10,755 nucleotides of DNA from Actinomycetospora sp. (GCA_025925615.1 JAICLN010000109.1:1-10755); one strand, 5' to 3'. Shown: positions 1-10,369, counted from the first letter of the stretch. Program-made: numbers and translations. Notes: generated by a model not told the origin, from the letters alone.

Positions 1-1273
<1,273 letters not shown>

Positions 1274-1305
1274 CGCTGCGCGGCGCCGGTCCGGCTCTGA
1301 TCGGG

Positions 1306-2829
1306 TCAGGCGCGCCGCAGGCGCACCAGCGACTCGAGGGTGTCCGCCTCGGCCGCGGGCTTGTCGTCGCGGTAGCGCACCACCCGCGCGAAGCGCAGTG
1401 CGACGCCGCCGGGGTAGCGCGTCGAGGTCTGCACCCCGTCCAGCTCGATCTCGACGACGATCTCCGGGCGCAGGTACACCGTGTACGCGTCCCGGGACGT
1501 CTCGAACCGCGGGAACGTCTCGGTCTGCCAGCGCAGCGTCTCGTCGGTCATGCCCTTGAAGGTCTTGCCGACCATGACGAACTCGCCGCTCGCCGGGTCG
1601 CGCGCCCCGAGGTGGATGTTGGAGAGCCAGCCGCGGCGCCGGCCGGAGCCCCACTCGCAGCCCAGCACGACGAGGTCGAAGGTGTGCGCCGGCTTGATCT
1701 TCTGCCAGGACTTCCCGCGCCGCCCCGCCGTGTAGGTCGAGTCGAGTGCCTTGACCATCGAGCCCTCCTGGCCCGCGTCGAGCGCCGCCTGCACCTCTGC
1801 CGCCGCCTGCTCCGGCGTCGGGCGCACGACGCCGGGGATCACGCGGTCCCCGACGACCTCCGCGAGCTCCCGACGACGGGTCTCGAGCGGCTCGTCGACG
1901 AGGTCGGTGCCGTCGCGGTGCAGGCAGTCGAAGAACCACGGCCGCATCGCACCGGAGCCCAGGCCCTTCATCGAATCCTGGAACGCGCGGGGGCGCCCGT
2001 CCTCGGACACCGCGAGGGTCTCCCCGTCGAGGACGACGGTGTCGACCGGCAGGTCGCGCACCAGCGCCACGATCTCCGGGACCGCCTCGGTGATCTCGTG
2101 CAGCGTCCGGGACCACACCCGGACCTCGTCGCCGCGGCGGTGCACCTGGATGCGGGCGCCGTCCAGCTTGTGCTCGACGACGACGCCGGGCTGCCCGTCG
2201 GGCGGTCCGAGGTCGGCGAGGGTCGTCTCCAGGGAGTCGCCGGGGGAGGCGAGCATCGGGCGGACCGGTCGCATGACCTCCAGCCCGACGGCGCCCAGTT
2301 CCGCGACCGGGTCGGCGCTCGTCAGCGCGGCGACCGCCGTGGTGGGGAGCCGGCCGGAGAGCATGAACGCCCGCCGCACCGCGTCGGCGGGCACCTCCGC
2401 GGCCGCGGCCACCGCCTCGATCATCAGGCCCTCGAGCGCACCCTGGCGGAGCTCGCCGCCGAGCAGCCGCACCAGGAACCGGCCCTCGTCCGCCGTGGCG
2501 GCGCCGAGCAGCGCCTGGAGCTCCGCGGTCCGGCGCGCGCCCACCCCGGTGCCCGACCCGGCCATCGCCGCCAGCCGGTCGAGCGCGGCCTCGACGTCGG
2601 CGACGGACAGCGACGGCTCGGCGGCCGGCTCCACGCCGACCCCCGAGAGCGCCCGCCAGCCGATGCCGGTCCGACCTTGGAGCATGTCGCCGGCGAGCCA
2701 GGCCGTGACCGGCTGCACCTCGTCGTCGTCGGCCGCGCCCAGGACCGCCGCGAGCGCGGCGGTCTTGGCCTTGCGCGAGCGGGTGGCCGCGACCTGCGCG
2801 GAGGCGTCGACGACGGCGGCGAGGAGCAC
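1306..2829 (-). CDS. ligB: ATP-dependent DNA ligase (LigB type)
   Basis: This is a 507-residue ATP-dependent DNA ligase that seals nicks via enzyme-AMP and DNA-AMP intermediates. The length equals that of M. tuberculosis LigB (Rv3062) as I recall it. Domain order is an N-terminal DNA-binding domain (about residues 1-190, with RLLGGELRQGALEG), the adenylation domain (about 190-390) and a C-terminal OB fold. Motif I is EHKLDGARIQVHRRG with the adenylated lysine near residue 221. Motif III is VVLDGETLAV, IIIa is WFFDCLHRDGTDL, IV is EGSMVKALDSTY and V is SWQKIKPAHTFDLVVLG; WGSGRRRGWLSNIHLGARD is a LigB-typical OB-fold segment. The start is GTG 2829, giving VLLAAVVDAS..VAATRSR, which aligns with MLLHDVAITSMDVAATSSR of Rv3062; the upstream in-frame valine is GTA and cannot start. 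The start lies 11 bases after the fumC stop, suggesting translational coupling. The role is probably accessory repair, because replicative sealing in bacteria is done by the NAD-dependent LigA. Confidence 0.95.
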   Translation of the reverse strand: MLLAAVVDASAQVAATRSRKAKTAALAAVLGAADDDEVQPVTAWLAGDMLQGRTGIGWRALSGVGVEPAAEPSLSVADVEAALDRLAAMAGSGTGVGARRTAELQALLGAATADEGRFLVRLLGGELRQGALEGLMIEAVAAAAEVPADAVRRAFMLSGRLPTTAVAALTSADPVAELGAVGLEVMRPVRPMLASPGDSLETTLADLGPPDGQPGVVVEHKLDGARIQVHRRGDEVRVWSRTLHEITEAVPEIVALVRDLPVDTVVLDGETLAVSEDGRPRAFQDSMKGLGSGAMRPWFFDCLHRDGTDLVDEPLETRRRELAEVVGDRVIPGVVRPTPEQAAAEVQAALDAGQEGSMVKALDSTYTAGRRGKSWQKIKPAHTFDLVVLGCEWGSGRRRGWLSNIHLGARDPASGEFVMVGKTFKGMTDETLRWQTETFPRFETSRDAYTVYLRPEIVVEIELDGVQTSTRYPGGVALRFARVVRYRDDKPAAEADTLESLVRLRRA

Positions 2830-2840
2830 GACGGAGCCGG

Positions 2841-4262
<1,422 letters not shown>

Positions 4263-4330
4263 GGCCGCATCCTCGCGCCTACCGTGACGGGTGACGAGTC
4301 GGGGGGAGGTGGGCCTCGCCCCAGAATCCC

Positions 4331-5383
4331 CTACACCCAGGGGCTCTCGTCGTTCTCGACCTCGTCGGAGCCGAAGTCGACCGTGGAGTACTCCCGCAGC
4401 TTCGCGAGCCGGTGGTAGCCGTCGATCAGCCGCACCGTGCCCGACTTCGAGCGCATCACCAGCGACTGCGTCGTCGCCCCGCCCGCGCGGTACTGCACGC
4501 CGCGCAGCAGGTCGCCGTTGGTGACCCCGGTGGCGCAGAAGAAGATGTTCTCGCCGTCGACGAGGTCCTGGGTGTGCAGCACCCGCTCGAGGTCGTGGCC
4601 CGCGCCGATCGCCTTCTCGCGCTCCTCGGCGTCCTTCGGCCACAGCCGGCCCTGGAACGACCCGCCCATGCACGAGATCGCCGACGCGGCGATGATCCCC
4701 TCGGGCGTGCCGCCGATCCCGAGCAGCAGGTCGACGTCGCTCTCGTGGCGGGCCGCCGCGATGGCCCCCGCGACGTCGCCGTCGGTGATGAAGCGGATGC
4801 GGGCCCCGGCGTCGCGGATCTCCTGGACGAGGCCGTCGTGGCGCGGCCGGTCGAGCACGACGACCGTCACGTCCGGGATGCCCGCGCCCTTGCGCTTCGC
4901 GATCGCCCGCAGGTTGTCCCTGACGGTGGCGGTGATGTCGACGACGTCGGCGTACTCGGCCCCGACCGCGAGCTTCTCCATGTAGAACACCGCGGACGGG
5001 TCGAACATGGCGCCCCGCTCGGCCACGGCGAGGACGGCGAGCGCGTTCGGCATGCCCTTCGCCATCAGCGTGGTGCCGTCGACGGGGTCGACCGCGACGT
5101 CGCACTCCGGGCCGTCGCCGTTCCCGACCTCCTCGCCGTTGTAGAGCATCGGCGCCTCGTCCTTCTCGCCCTCGCCGATGACCACCGTGCCCCGCATCGA
5201 CACCGAGCCGATGAGCTTGCGCATCGCGTCGACGGCCGCCCCGTCACCGCCGTTCTTGTCGCCGCGCCCGACGAACCGCCCCGCGGCCATCGCGGCCGCC
5301 TCGGTCACCCGCACGAGCTCGAGCGCGAGGTTGCGGTCGGGCGTCTCGGGATAGCGGGCGGCGGGGGACTGCGAGGAGGTCAC
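4331..5383 (-). CDS. glpX: Class II fructose-1,6-bisphosphatase (GlpX)
   Basis: This 350-residue protein hydrolyses fructose-1,6-bisphosphate to fructose-6-phosphate, the committed gluconeogenic step; in M. tuberculosis GlpX (Rv1099c) is the main such enzyme. Metal and substrate residues of the family are visible: [17 protein letters not shown] (Asp47, equivalent to E. coli Asp33), [16 protein letters not shown] (Glu71, equivalent to Glu57) and AVDPVDGTT (Asp99, equivalent to Asp85). [11 protein letters not shown] and GIGGTPEG, the latter with the late metal-binding Glu, also match. The start is GTG 5383, with AGGAG at 5392-5396, 8 bases upstream. It is the first gene of a likely glpX-fumC-ligB operon and diverges from the DUF4245 gene. 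A perfect inverted repeat lies 29 bases upstream of the start codon and may matter for its regulation. Confidence 0.97.
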   Translation of the reverse strand: MTSSQSPAARYPETPDRNLALELVRVTEAAAMAAGRFVGRGDKNGGDGAAVDAMRKLIGSVSMRGTVVIGEGEKDEAPMLYNGEEVGNGDGPECDVAVDPVDGTTLMAKGMPNALAVLAVAERGAMFDPSAVFYMEKLAVGAEYADVVDITATVRDNLRAIAKRKGAGIPDVTVVVLDRPRHDGLVQEIRDAGARIRFITDGDVAGAIAAARHESDVDLLLGIGGTPEGIIAASAISCMGGSFQGRLWPKDAEEREKAIGAGHDLERVLHTQDLVDGENIFFCATGVTNGDLLRGVQYRAGGATTQSLVMRSKSGTVRLIDGYHRLAKLREYSTVDFGSDEVENDESPWV

Positions 5384-5411
5384 CGAGTTGTCTCCTGTCG
5401 GGCAGGGCGGA

Positions 5412-5432
5412 CCGGGAGGGTCATTCTCCCGG
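5412..5432. promoter_or_regulatory. Perfect 7-bp inverted repeat upstream of glpX (candidate operator or leader hairpin)
   Basis: CCGGGAG (5412-5418) and CTCCCGG (5426-5432) are exact inverted copies separated by 7 bases. The element lies 29-49 bases upstream of the glpX GTG, between it and the divergent DUF4245 gene. As DNA it could bind a dimeric regulator; as RNA it would form a stable hairpin in the glpX leader. No U-run follows on either strand, so an intrinsic terminator is unlikely. The regulator is unknown, and in DNA this GC-rich some such repeats occur by chance. Confidence 0.4.
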
Positions 5433-5490
5433 AGCAGGGGCGGTCACGGAACCGGCATCGGCCGGCCGGGGCCGGGGTGCCCGCCACTGG

Positions 5491-5523
5491 AACGATGGAG
5501 GCATGCACTCGAGGTGGTCGTGA
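5491..5523 (+). promoter_or_regulatory. Possible leaderless promoter and six-codon leader ORF before the DUF4245 gene
   Basis: A -10-like hexamer AACGAT (5491-5496) is followed by 6 bases and an ATG at 5503, the same geometry as the ispH promoter in this window. That ATG opens a tiny ORF, Met-His-Ser-Arg-Trp-Ser, whose TGA stop (5521-5523) overlaps the GTG start of the DUF4245 gene (GTGA at 5520-5523). If transcription starts at 5503, the short ORF would be translated first and the main gene by termination-reinitiation. AACGAT lacks the first T of TANNNT, so the promoter call is weak. Confidence 0.35.
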
Positions 5524-6086
5524 GCGCGCCGCGCGGGGGATCGGGCCGAGGCGTGGGCCCGCTGGCGATCGGGACGATCGTGCTCGCCGTGATCGTCCTC
5601 GCGCTGACCGGCCTGACGCGCGCGTGCTCGTTCTCCCCGACCGCGCCCACCGTGGACCGCGGCTCGGTCCAGCGCATCGACGTGGCGCAGGCGGGCCGCG
5701 ACGCGCTCGGGGCGGTGCCGTTCGCGGTGCGGGCGCCGGCGATGCCGCCCGACTGGATCGCGCAGTCGACCGACGTGCGCCCGGTCGGCGGCGGCCGCGC
5801 GTTCCGGCTCGGCTGGGTGACCCCGGAGAGCGCGTTCGTGCGGCTGGTGCAGTCCGATGCGCCGGAGGACGCACTGGTGACCTCGGAGCAGGGCGCGCCG
5901 CCGGCGCTGGGCCCGATCGCCGCGGGCGGGCACACCTGGACGACCTACCGCGGGGTGCGCGGCGAGGCGGTATGGGTGACCGACGTGGCCGGGGTGCGGT
6001 GGCTGCTCACCGGCGACGCGTCCCCGGCGCGGTTCACGCAGCTGGCGGAGACGACGGCGGGGTCGCCGGTGGTGCCGCGGGGGTAG
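5520..6086 (+). CDS. DUF4245 family single-pass membrane protein
   Basis: From GTG 5520 the product is 188 residues. A short basic N-terminus (VSAPRGGSGRG) precedes one hydrophobic segment (about residues 14-33, GPLAIGTIVLAVIVLALTGL) ending in RACSFSP, and then a soluble domain that would lie outside the membrane. The soluble part (FAVRAPAMPPDWIAQST, FRLGWVTPESAFVRLVQS, TWTTYRGVRGEAVWVTDVAGVRWLLTGDAS) resembles DUF4245 proteins. A DUF4245 protein (Rv1100 in M. tuberculosis) occupies this same place beside glpX. Function is unknown. Cys36 right after the membrane segment is not in a classical lipobox (residues before it are L-T-R-A), so lipidation is doubtful. The start at 5520 gives the expected basic-then-hydrophobic N-terminus, and GAGG at 5511-5514 lies 5 bases before it. 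The frame is open further upstream to 5388, but that part has no family similarity I recognise. Confidence 0.8.
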   Translation: MSAPRGGSGRGVGPLAIGTIVLAVIVLALTGLTRACSFSPTAPTVDRGSVQRIDVAQAGRDALGAVPFAVRAPAMPPDWIAQSTDVRPVGGGRAFRLGWVTPESAFVRLVQSDAPEDALVTSEQGAPPALGPIAAGGHTWTTYRGVRGEAVWVTDVAGVRWLLTGDASPARFTQLAETTAGSPVVPRG

Positions 6087-6096
6087 GGCCGGCTCG

Positions 6097-6144
6097 GGAC
6101 GTCAGCGATCCTCCACCGACACCTGAGGATGGAGTCGTCCTGAC
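6097..6144. terminator. Candidate bidirectional terminator between convergent genes
   Basis: The 70 bases between the stop of the DUF4245 gene and the stop of the membrane-protein gene contain nested inverted repeats. ATCCTC (6108-6113) pairs with GAGGAT (6125-6130) across an 11-base loop. Outside it, GTCAG (6101-6105) matches CTGAC (6140-6144), and alternatively GGACG (6097-6101) matches CGTCC (6136-6140). There is no T-run. Position between converging genes is the main reason to suspect a terminator. Confidence 0.3.
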
Positions 6145-6156
6145 ATGCGTCGGGGC

Positions 6157-7149
6157 TCAGTCGCGGGGCGGCGGACCCCAGCCGCGCTCGTCGCGCCGGG
6201 TGACCTGCTCGCGGGCGCGGTCCTCGGTGGCCCAGTCCGCCGTCGGGTCGACGGTCGGGGTGGCGCGGGGGAGGGCGCCGGAGCCAGGAGCGCGGCCGGC
6301 GAGGGGGTCCGGCTGGTACGGGTCGACGGCGGGCTCGCGACGGGTGTCGTCGTACCCGGACCGGCCGTACCCGTCGTCGTACCCGGAACGCTCGGACCCG
6401 GCGGCGTCCTGCCGGGACCGGGCCTCGTCGACGTGGGCCGCGGCCGCGACGCCCTCGCGGGCCAGCGAGTGGACGCTCTCGCGCATCGCGCGCGTCGACG
6501 CCGCCCGCAGCTCGGCCGAGAAGACCGGGAGCGGGGCGAAGCGGCCGAAGGTGTCGCGCAGGAAGTGCGCGAGCAGGGTCGCCGTCGAGCGCGAGCGCCA
6601 CATCGTCCAGCCGACGTACAGGTCCGCGCCGTACGGCTGCACCAGCAGCATCGCGCGCTCACTGCGCTGGCGGAACACCAGGACGGGCACGCCGGCGACG
6701 GTGCTCGGCTCGACCTCGGCGGGCGTGCGACGGGCCTGGGCCGCGCGGGTGACCCACTGGTACGCGCCGCGGGCGGCCCCGGCCCGGCCCTCGAGCAGCC
6801 GGGAGTACTCGGCGATCGGCTCCTTGGCCGGCGCGAAGAACGACGCCAGCCCCGCGAGGTAGAGCACCGCGGTGACCGCCGCGATCACGTTCATGATCAG
6901 GCGGCCGGTGATCGAGGGGCTCGACGTGCTCGCGAGGTAGTCCAGCAGCAGCCAGATGAGCAGGAGCACGGTGGGCGAGACGAGGAAGAGCAGCGCGCGG
7001 ATGAGGTGGGGCGAGAGCATCCGCCAGGTGACGACGTCGTCGACGAGCACGTCGGGATCGCGGTGCGCGCGCGTCTCGGCGTGGTAGCCGTCGTGCGCGT
7101 CACGGATCGTCCGCGCCCACCCGTCGTCGGCGCTCTCCGCACTGCTCAT
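6157..7149 (-). CDS. Uncharacterised protein with two transmembrane segments and a disordered C-terminal tail
   Basis: This 330-residue protein is not a family I can name. A polar N-terminal stretch (1-45, with GWARTIRDAHDGYHAETRAHRD) is followed by two hydrophobic segments, about 49-72 (LIRALLFLVSPTVLLLIWLLLDYL) and 84-106 (LIMNVIAAVTAVLYLAGLASFF). Next is a soluble domain (about 110-240) containing VAGVPVLVFRQRSERAMLLVQPYGADLYVGWTMWRSR and HFLRDTFG. From about residue 240 the sequence is low-complexity and charged, with a short duplication (SGYDDGYGRSGYDD) and many Pro, Arg and Asp residues. The two membrane spans make both termini likely to be on the same side, presumably the cytoplasm. 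The ATG at 7149 has no clear Shine-Dalgarno. It is the last gene of the cluster on this strand, 39 bases after xseB, so it may be co-transcribed with exonuclease VII; a functional link is not shown. Confidence 0.75.
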   Translation of the reverse strand: MSSAESADDGWARTIRDAHDGYHAETRAHRDPDVLVDDVVTWRMLSPHLIRALLFLVSPTVLLLIWLLLDYLASTSSPSITGRLIMNVIAAVTAVLYLAGLASFFAPAKEPIAEYSRLLEGRAGAARGAYQWVTRAAQARRTPAEVEPSTVAGVPVLVFRQRSERAMLLVQPYGADLYVGWTMWRSRSTATLLAHFLRDTFGRFAPLPVFSAELRAASTRAMRESVHSLAREGVAAAAHVDEARSRQDAAGSERSGYDDGYGRSGYDDTRREPAVDPYQPDPLAGRAPGSGALPRATPTVDPTADWATEDRAREQVTRRDERGWGPPPRD

Positions 7150-7188
7150 GGGCGCACAGTGTGACCGACGGCGCGCACGCGAGCTCGT

Positions 7189-7407
7189 CTACTCGCGTGA
7201 CTCGACGTCGCGGAGGACCGTCTCCACCCGTTCGCGTGCTCCGGCGAGGTGGCGTTCGCACGTGCGCGCCAACGACTCCCCGCGCTCCCACAAGGCCAGC
7301 GAGTCCTCCAGGGAGAGCCCCCCGGCCTCGAGCTTCGCGACGACGGCGGCCAGCTCCTCGCGGGCCTGCTCGTAGCCGGGCTCCTCGGCGCTCGCGTCCT
7401 CGGCCAC
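7189..7407 (-). CDS. xseB: Exodeoxyribonuclease VII small subunit
   Basis: This 72-residue protein matches the XseB helical family: EPGYEQAREELAAVVAKLEAGGLSLEDSLALWERGESLARTCERHLAGARERVETV. The EL..VV.KLE.G.LSLEDSL.L.ERG..L...C...L..A sequence is the family hallmark. XseB forms coiled-coil contacts with XseA and several copies bind each large subunit; the complex degrades single-stranded DNA from both ends. Length is normal for the family. The GTG at 7407 has a strong purine-rich ribosome-binding site (GGGAGGAGGA) ending a few bases upstream. This is stronger than the signals of the neighbouring genes and fits a subunit needed in excess. It follows xseA after a 67-base gap that holds two small overlapping hairpins. 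Confidence 0.95.
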   Translation of the reverse strand: MAEDASAEEPGYEQAREELAAVVAKLEAGGLSLEDSLALWERGESLARTCERHLAGARERVETVLRDVESRE

Positions 7408-7441
7408 GGGTCCTCCTCCCGGGATCGACGGTGTGGATTTC

Positions 7442-7474
7442 CTGACGTTGAGTGTCAGCGGTGATTCATCGCTG
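7442..7474 (-). promoter_or_regulatory. Two overlapping, mutually exclusive hairpins in the xseA-xseB gap
   Basis: Read on the minus strand directly after the xseA stop, CAGCG (7474-7470) can pair with CGCTG (7460-7456); two further pairs continue inside after one mismatch. CTGAC (7458-7454) can pair with GTCAG (7446-7442) around a 7-base loop. The two stems share bases 7456-7458, so only one can form fully at a time. The stretch is visibly more AT-rich than its surroundings. It could be a processing, attenuation or partial-termination element setting the XseA:XseB ratio. The stems are short and this is inference. Confidence 0.3.
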
Positions 7475-8692
7475 TCACTCCGCGGCCTCCACCCGGGCGC
7501 GTACAGCTCCGTCGGCGAGACGCACGCGCAGGACGTCGCCCGGCCCGACGTCGTCGGCCGACCGCAGCACCGGGGCCGCGACCTCGCCGCCGGCCTGCAC
7601 GATCGCGTACCCGCGGGCCAGCGTGGCGGCCGGGCCGAGAGCGGTGAGGGAGGCGCGCAGGTGGCGCACGTCCGCGTCGCGCTCGCGCAGTCCGGCCTCG
7701 ACCACGCGGCGGCCGCGCCCGACGAGGGCCGCCACCTCGTCCTCGCGCGTCGCCACCATCCGCAGCGGGTCGGCGAGCACCGGCCGGGAGCGCAGCCGCG
7801 CGATCCGCGTGTCCTCGCGCTCGACCCACGCGTGCAGCGCCCGCCGGGCGCGCGTGCGCAGCTGGTCGAGGTGGGCGGTCTCCTCGGCGAGGTCCGGGAC
7901 GATGCACTTGGCGGCGTCGGTGGGGGTCGCCGCGCGCAGGTCGGCGACGTGGTCGACGAGCGGGGTGTCCGGCTCGTGCCCGATCGCCGTGACGACGGGG
8001 GTCCGGCAGTTCGCCACCCCCCGGCAGAGCGCCTCGTCGGAGAACGGGAGGAGGTCCTCGACGCTGCCGCCGCCGCGGGCCAGGACGATGACGTCGACGG
8101 CGGGGTCACGGTCGAGCGTCACGAGCGCGTCGAGGATCTGGGGCACCGCCTGGACGCCCTGGGTCGCGGTGTTGAGGACCCGGAAGCGCACACCGGGCCA
8201 GCGTCCGGTGGCGATGCTCACGACGTCGTGCTCGGCCGCGCTGGCGCGCCCGGTGACGAGGCCCACGCAGCCGGGCAGGCGGGGCAGCCGGCGCTTGCGG
8301 GCGGGGTCGAACAGGCCCTCGGCCGCGAGGAGGGCACGGAGCCGCTCGATCCGCGCGAGGAGCTCCCCGACCCCGACCGCCCGGACCTCGTCGACGCGCA
8401 GCGAGAGCGTCCCGCGGCCGAAGTAGAACGAGAACTTGCCGTGGACGACCACCCGCTGGCCCTCGGCGAGCGGCGGGGCGGCGCCCCGCACGATCTCGGC
8501 GGGCGCCGTCAGCGACAACGACACGTCCGCCGCCGGGTCGCGCAGCACGAGGAATGCCGTCCCCGTGCCCGGACGGGCGGTGACCTGGGTCAGCTGGCCC
8601 TCCACCCACACCGGCCCGAGCCGGTCGATCCACTTCGAGACCTTGAGGGCGACCGTCCGTACCGGCCACGGCGCCTCGGCGGTCGTCGTCAC
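7475..8692 (-). CDS. xseA: Exodeoxyribonuclease VII large subunit
   Basis: This 405-residue protein is the catalytic subunit of exonuclease VII, which cuts single-stranded DNA into oligonucleotides during repair. An N-terminal OB fold (about residues 10-110) contains [38 protein letters not shown] and [16 protein letters not shown]. The catalytic domain follows, with the family blocks [49 protein letters not shown] and [27 protein letters not shown]. After this comes an Arg- and Glu-rich helical region expected to form the coiled coil that binds XseB, and a C-terminal segment with LARGYAIV. The GTG start at 8692 overlaps the stop of the upstream gene by four bases (GTGA), which implies translational coupling. 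Length is slightly below E. coli XseA, as is common in actinobacteria. Confidence 0.96.
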   Translation of the reverse strand: MTTTAEAPWPVRTVALKVSKWIDRLGPVWVEGQLTQVTARPGTGTAFLVLRDPAADVSLSLTAPAEIVRGAAPPLAEGQRVVVHGKFSFYFGRGTLSLRVDEVRAVGVGELLARIERLRALLAAEGLFDPARKRRLPRLPGCVGLVTGRASAAEHDVVSIATGRWPGVRFRVLNTATQGVQAVPQILDALVTLDRDPAVDVIVLARGGGSVEDLLPFSDEALCRGVANCRTPVVTAIGHEPDTPLVDHVADLRAATPTDAAKCIVPDLAEETAHLDQLRTRARRALHAWVEREDTRIARLRSRPVLADPLRMVATREDEVAALVGRGRRVVEAGLRERDADVRHLRASLTALGPAATLARGYAIVQAGGEVAAPVLRSADDVGPGDVLRVRLADGAVRARVEAAE

Positions 8693-9255
8693 TGCTCGGC
8701 GGTGACCGTGGCGATGCGGTTGGTCAGCATGGTCACGAACGCCGGGCGGTCGGCGTGGGCCGACTCCCAGGCCAGCAGCTCGGTGAGCTGGTCGACCGAG
8801 AGGCCGCGCAGGCGGGCCCGGAGCTGTGCGATCGTCATCGACTCGTACCCGGGCAGCGCCCGCGGAGTGTCGCCCGGGGAGACGTCGTCGGCGGTGAGCA
8901 CCGGGCGGTCGAGGGGCCGCGCGTGCCCGTTGGTCGACCGGCCCGGCAGGCGGCGTCCGGGCGGCCCGGCGCGGGGGCCCTCGACGATGCCGGCGGGCAG
9001 CACGCGGTCGTCGGTGTCCTCGTCGAAGCGCGCCCAGGACGGGGCCTCCTCCACCGGCCGTGCGCCCTCGAGGGCGGTGTCGCCCTTGATGGCCAGCTCG
9101 GTGACGACCTGCTGCGCGCGCATCGAGAGCTGCAGCACCCGGCTCACCGCCGAGATCGGCAGACCGACGACCGTGCGGGGGAGGGCCTGCACCTCCTCGA
9201 CCGCGGTCACGACGAGCCCGGCAGCGACGCGCACCGGGAACGGGAGGGAACTCAT
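8689..9255 (-). CDS. Lipid droplet-associated protein homologue (Rv1109c-like)
   Basis: This is a 188-residue protein from ATG 9255. The N-terminus ([59 protein letters not shown]) is amphipathic to hydrophobic. The middle is Pro/Arg/Asp-rich and probably flexible (about 60-125). The C-terminal block ([52 protein letters not shown]) is predicted helical. This arrangement and the position between ispH and xseA match M. tuberculosis Rv1109c, whose relatives carry the database name lipid droplet-associated protein. A direct role with exonuclease VII is unproven, but the four-base overlap with xseA means the two are made together. The frame is open upstream to 9702, but that part overlaps ispH on the opposite strand and the family N-terminus starts at 9255. 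No good Shine-Dalgarno is seen; CAGGCT lies 7 bases upstream, so the start may be leaderless. Confidence 0.85.
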   Translation of the reverse strand: MSSLPFPVRVAAGLVVTAVEEVQALPRTVVGLPISAVSRVLQLSMRAQQVVTELAIKGDTALEGARPVEEAPSWARFDEDTDDRVLPAGIVEGPRAGPPGRRLPGRSTNGHARPLDRPVLTADDVSPGDTPRALPGYESMTIAQLRARLRGLSVDQLTELLAWESAHADRPAFVTMLTNRIATVTAEQ

Positions 9256-9318
9256 GGCGTCCAGCCTGCCAGCCGACGCCGTGGCTGTGCGAATCGCCAC
9301 GACCCCCGGATCGGTCAC

Positions 9319-9338
9319 GGGCCGTCGATCAACGGTCC
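9319..9338. promoter_or_regulatory. Imperfect inverted repeat in the ispH / lipid-droplet gene divergent region
   Basis: GGGCCGT (9319-9325) and ACGGTCC (9332-9338) are inverted copies with one mismatch (a G-T pair) and a 6-base spacer. The repeat sits near the middle of the 112-base divergent region and overlaps the expected -35 position of the ispH promoter. A shared operator is possible. There is no other evidence. Confidence 0.25.
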
Positions 9339-9355
9339 GACCCGTCGTCGGCCCG

Positions 9356-9367
9356 TAGGCTCGGGGC
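9356..9367 (+). promoter_or_regulatory. Leaderless promoter of ispH
   Basis: TAGGCT (9356-9361) fits the actinobacterial -10 consensus TANNNT and is followed by exactly 6 bases before the ATG at 9368. The transcript should therefore begin at or next to the start codon. There is no Shine-Dalgarno in this interval, which supports a leaderless mRNA. No recognisable -35 hexamer is seen. Confidence 0.6.
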
Positions 9368-10369
9368 ATGTCCGTCTCTCCGGGACCCGACACCACGACC
9401 ACCGCCGACACCGCGTCCCGCCGGGTGCTCCTCGCCAAGCCGCGCGGGTACTGCGCCGGCGTGGACCGGGCCGTCGTCGCCGTCGAGAAGGCCCTGGAAA
9501 CGTACGGCCCACCCGTGTACGTGCGCAAGGAGATCGTGCACAACCGCCACGTGGTGTCGACGCTCGCACAGCGTGGCGCGGTGTTCGTGGAGCGCACCGA
9601 CGAGGTGCCCGAGGGCGCGATCGTCGTCTTCTCGGCGCACGGGGTGTCGCCCGCGGTGCACACCGAGGCCCGCGAGCGCGAGCTGCGGACCATCGACGCC
9701 ACCTGCCCGTTGGTGACGAAGGTCCACCAGGAGGCGAAGCGATTCGCGCGGGAGGACTACGACATCCTGCTGATCGGGCACGAGGGCCACGAGGAGGTCG
9801 AGGGCACCTCCGGCGAGGCTCCCGAGAACATCCAGGTGGTGGACGGCCCGGGCGCCGTGGCCGCCGTCGAGGTCCGGGATCCTGAGAAGGTCATCTGGCT
9901 CTCCCAGACGACGCTGTCGGTCGACGAGACGATGCAGACGGTGTCGGCGCTGCGCGAGCGGTTCCCGGCGATCACCGACCCGCCGTCGGACGACATCTGC
10001 TACGCCACCCAGAACCGCCAGGTCGCGGTGAAGGCCATGGCGCCGCAGTGCGACCTCGTCGTGGTGGTCGGGTCCACGAACTCGTCGAACTCGGTGCGCC
10101 TTGTCGAGGTCGCCCTGCAGGCCGGGGCCCGGGACGCCCACCTGGTTGACCACGCCGGGGAGATCGACGAGGCCTGGCTCGAGGGTGTGACGACCGTCGG
10201 GGTCACCAGCGGCGCCTCGGTGCCCGAGATCCTCGTCGGGGACGTGCTGCACTGGCTCGCCGACCGCGGCTACGGCGAGGTCGAGGAGATCACCACCGCC
10301 AACGAGAAGCTCACGTTCTCGCTGCCCCGCGAGCTCAAGCGGGACATGCGCCCCGACGCGGTGCGCTGA
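9368..10369 (+). CDS. ispH: 4-hydroxy-3-methylbut-2-enyl diphosphate reductase (IspH/LytB)
   Basis: This 333-residue iron-sulfur enzyme catalyses the last step of the MEP pathway, reducing HMBPP to isopentenyl and dimethylallyl diphosphate. The three cluster-ligating cysteines are present: Cys29 (KPRGYCAGV), Cys113 (DATCPLV) and Cys211 ([11 protein letters not shown]). Substrate-binding residues also match: His58 (EIVHNRHVV), His91 (FSAHGVS), His141 and Glu143 ([12 protein letters not shown]), the STNSSNS loop and TSGASVPE. These sit at a near-constant offset of 17 from the E. coli residues over the first half. The N-terminus has about 17 extra polar residues ([16 protein letters not shown]) before the core. 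The ATG at 9368 is supported by the leaderless promoter immediately before it. It diverges from the lipid-droplet-associated gene and converges with the partial gene at the right edge, 15 bases after its stop. M. tuberculosis lytB2 (Rv1110) has the same setting. Confidence 0.98.
   Translation: MSVSPGPDTTTTADTASRRVLLAKPRGYCAGVDRAVVAVEKALETYGPPVYVRKEIVHNRHVVSTLAQRGAVFVERTDEVPEGAIVVFSAHGVSPAVHTEARERELRTIDATCPLVTKVHQEAKRFAREDYDILLIGHEGHEEVEGTSGEAPENIQVVDGPGAVAAVEVRDPEKVIWLSQTTLSVDETMQTVSALRERFPAITDPPSDDICYATQNRQVAVKAMAPQCDLVVVVGSTNSSNSVRLVEVALQAGARDAHLVDHAGEIDEAWLEGVTTVGVTSGASVPEILVGDVLHWLADRGYGEVEEITTANEKLTFSLPRELKRDMRPDAVR

Noticed and set aside
1274..2116. Upstream extension of the LysR frame on the minus strand
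   Set aside because: It overlaps ligB in another frame and contains no helix-turn-helix sequence, so it does not supply the missing LysR N-terminus.
4263..4330. G-rich/C-rich stretch between glpX and fumC as a terminator
   Set aside because: Pairing needs bulges and there is no T-run. The gap is short and the two genes are conserved neighbours, so read-through is more likely.
4412..6862. An 816-codon open frame on the plus strand
   Set aside because: It lies antisense to glpX, passes through the DUF4245 gene in another frame and ends antisense to the membrane-protein gene. Its composition (Arg, Pro, Gly, Asp-rich, no domain) is typical of shadow frames in GC-rich DNA.
7433..9358. A 641-codon plus-strand frame antisense to xseA and the lipid-droplet gene
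   Set aside because: The opposite strand has clear conserved protein families over the whole interval; this frame shows no domain.
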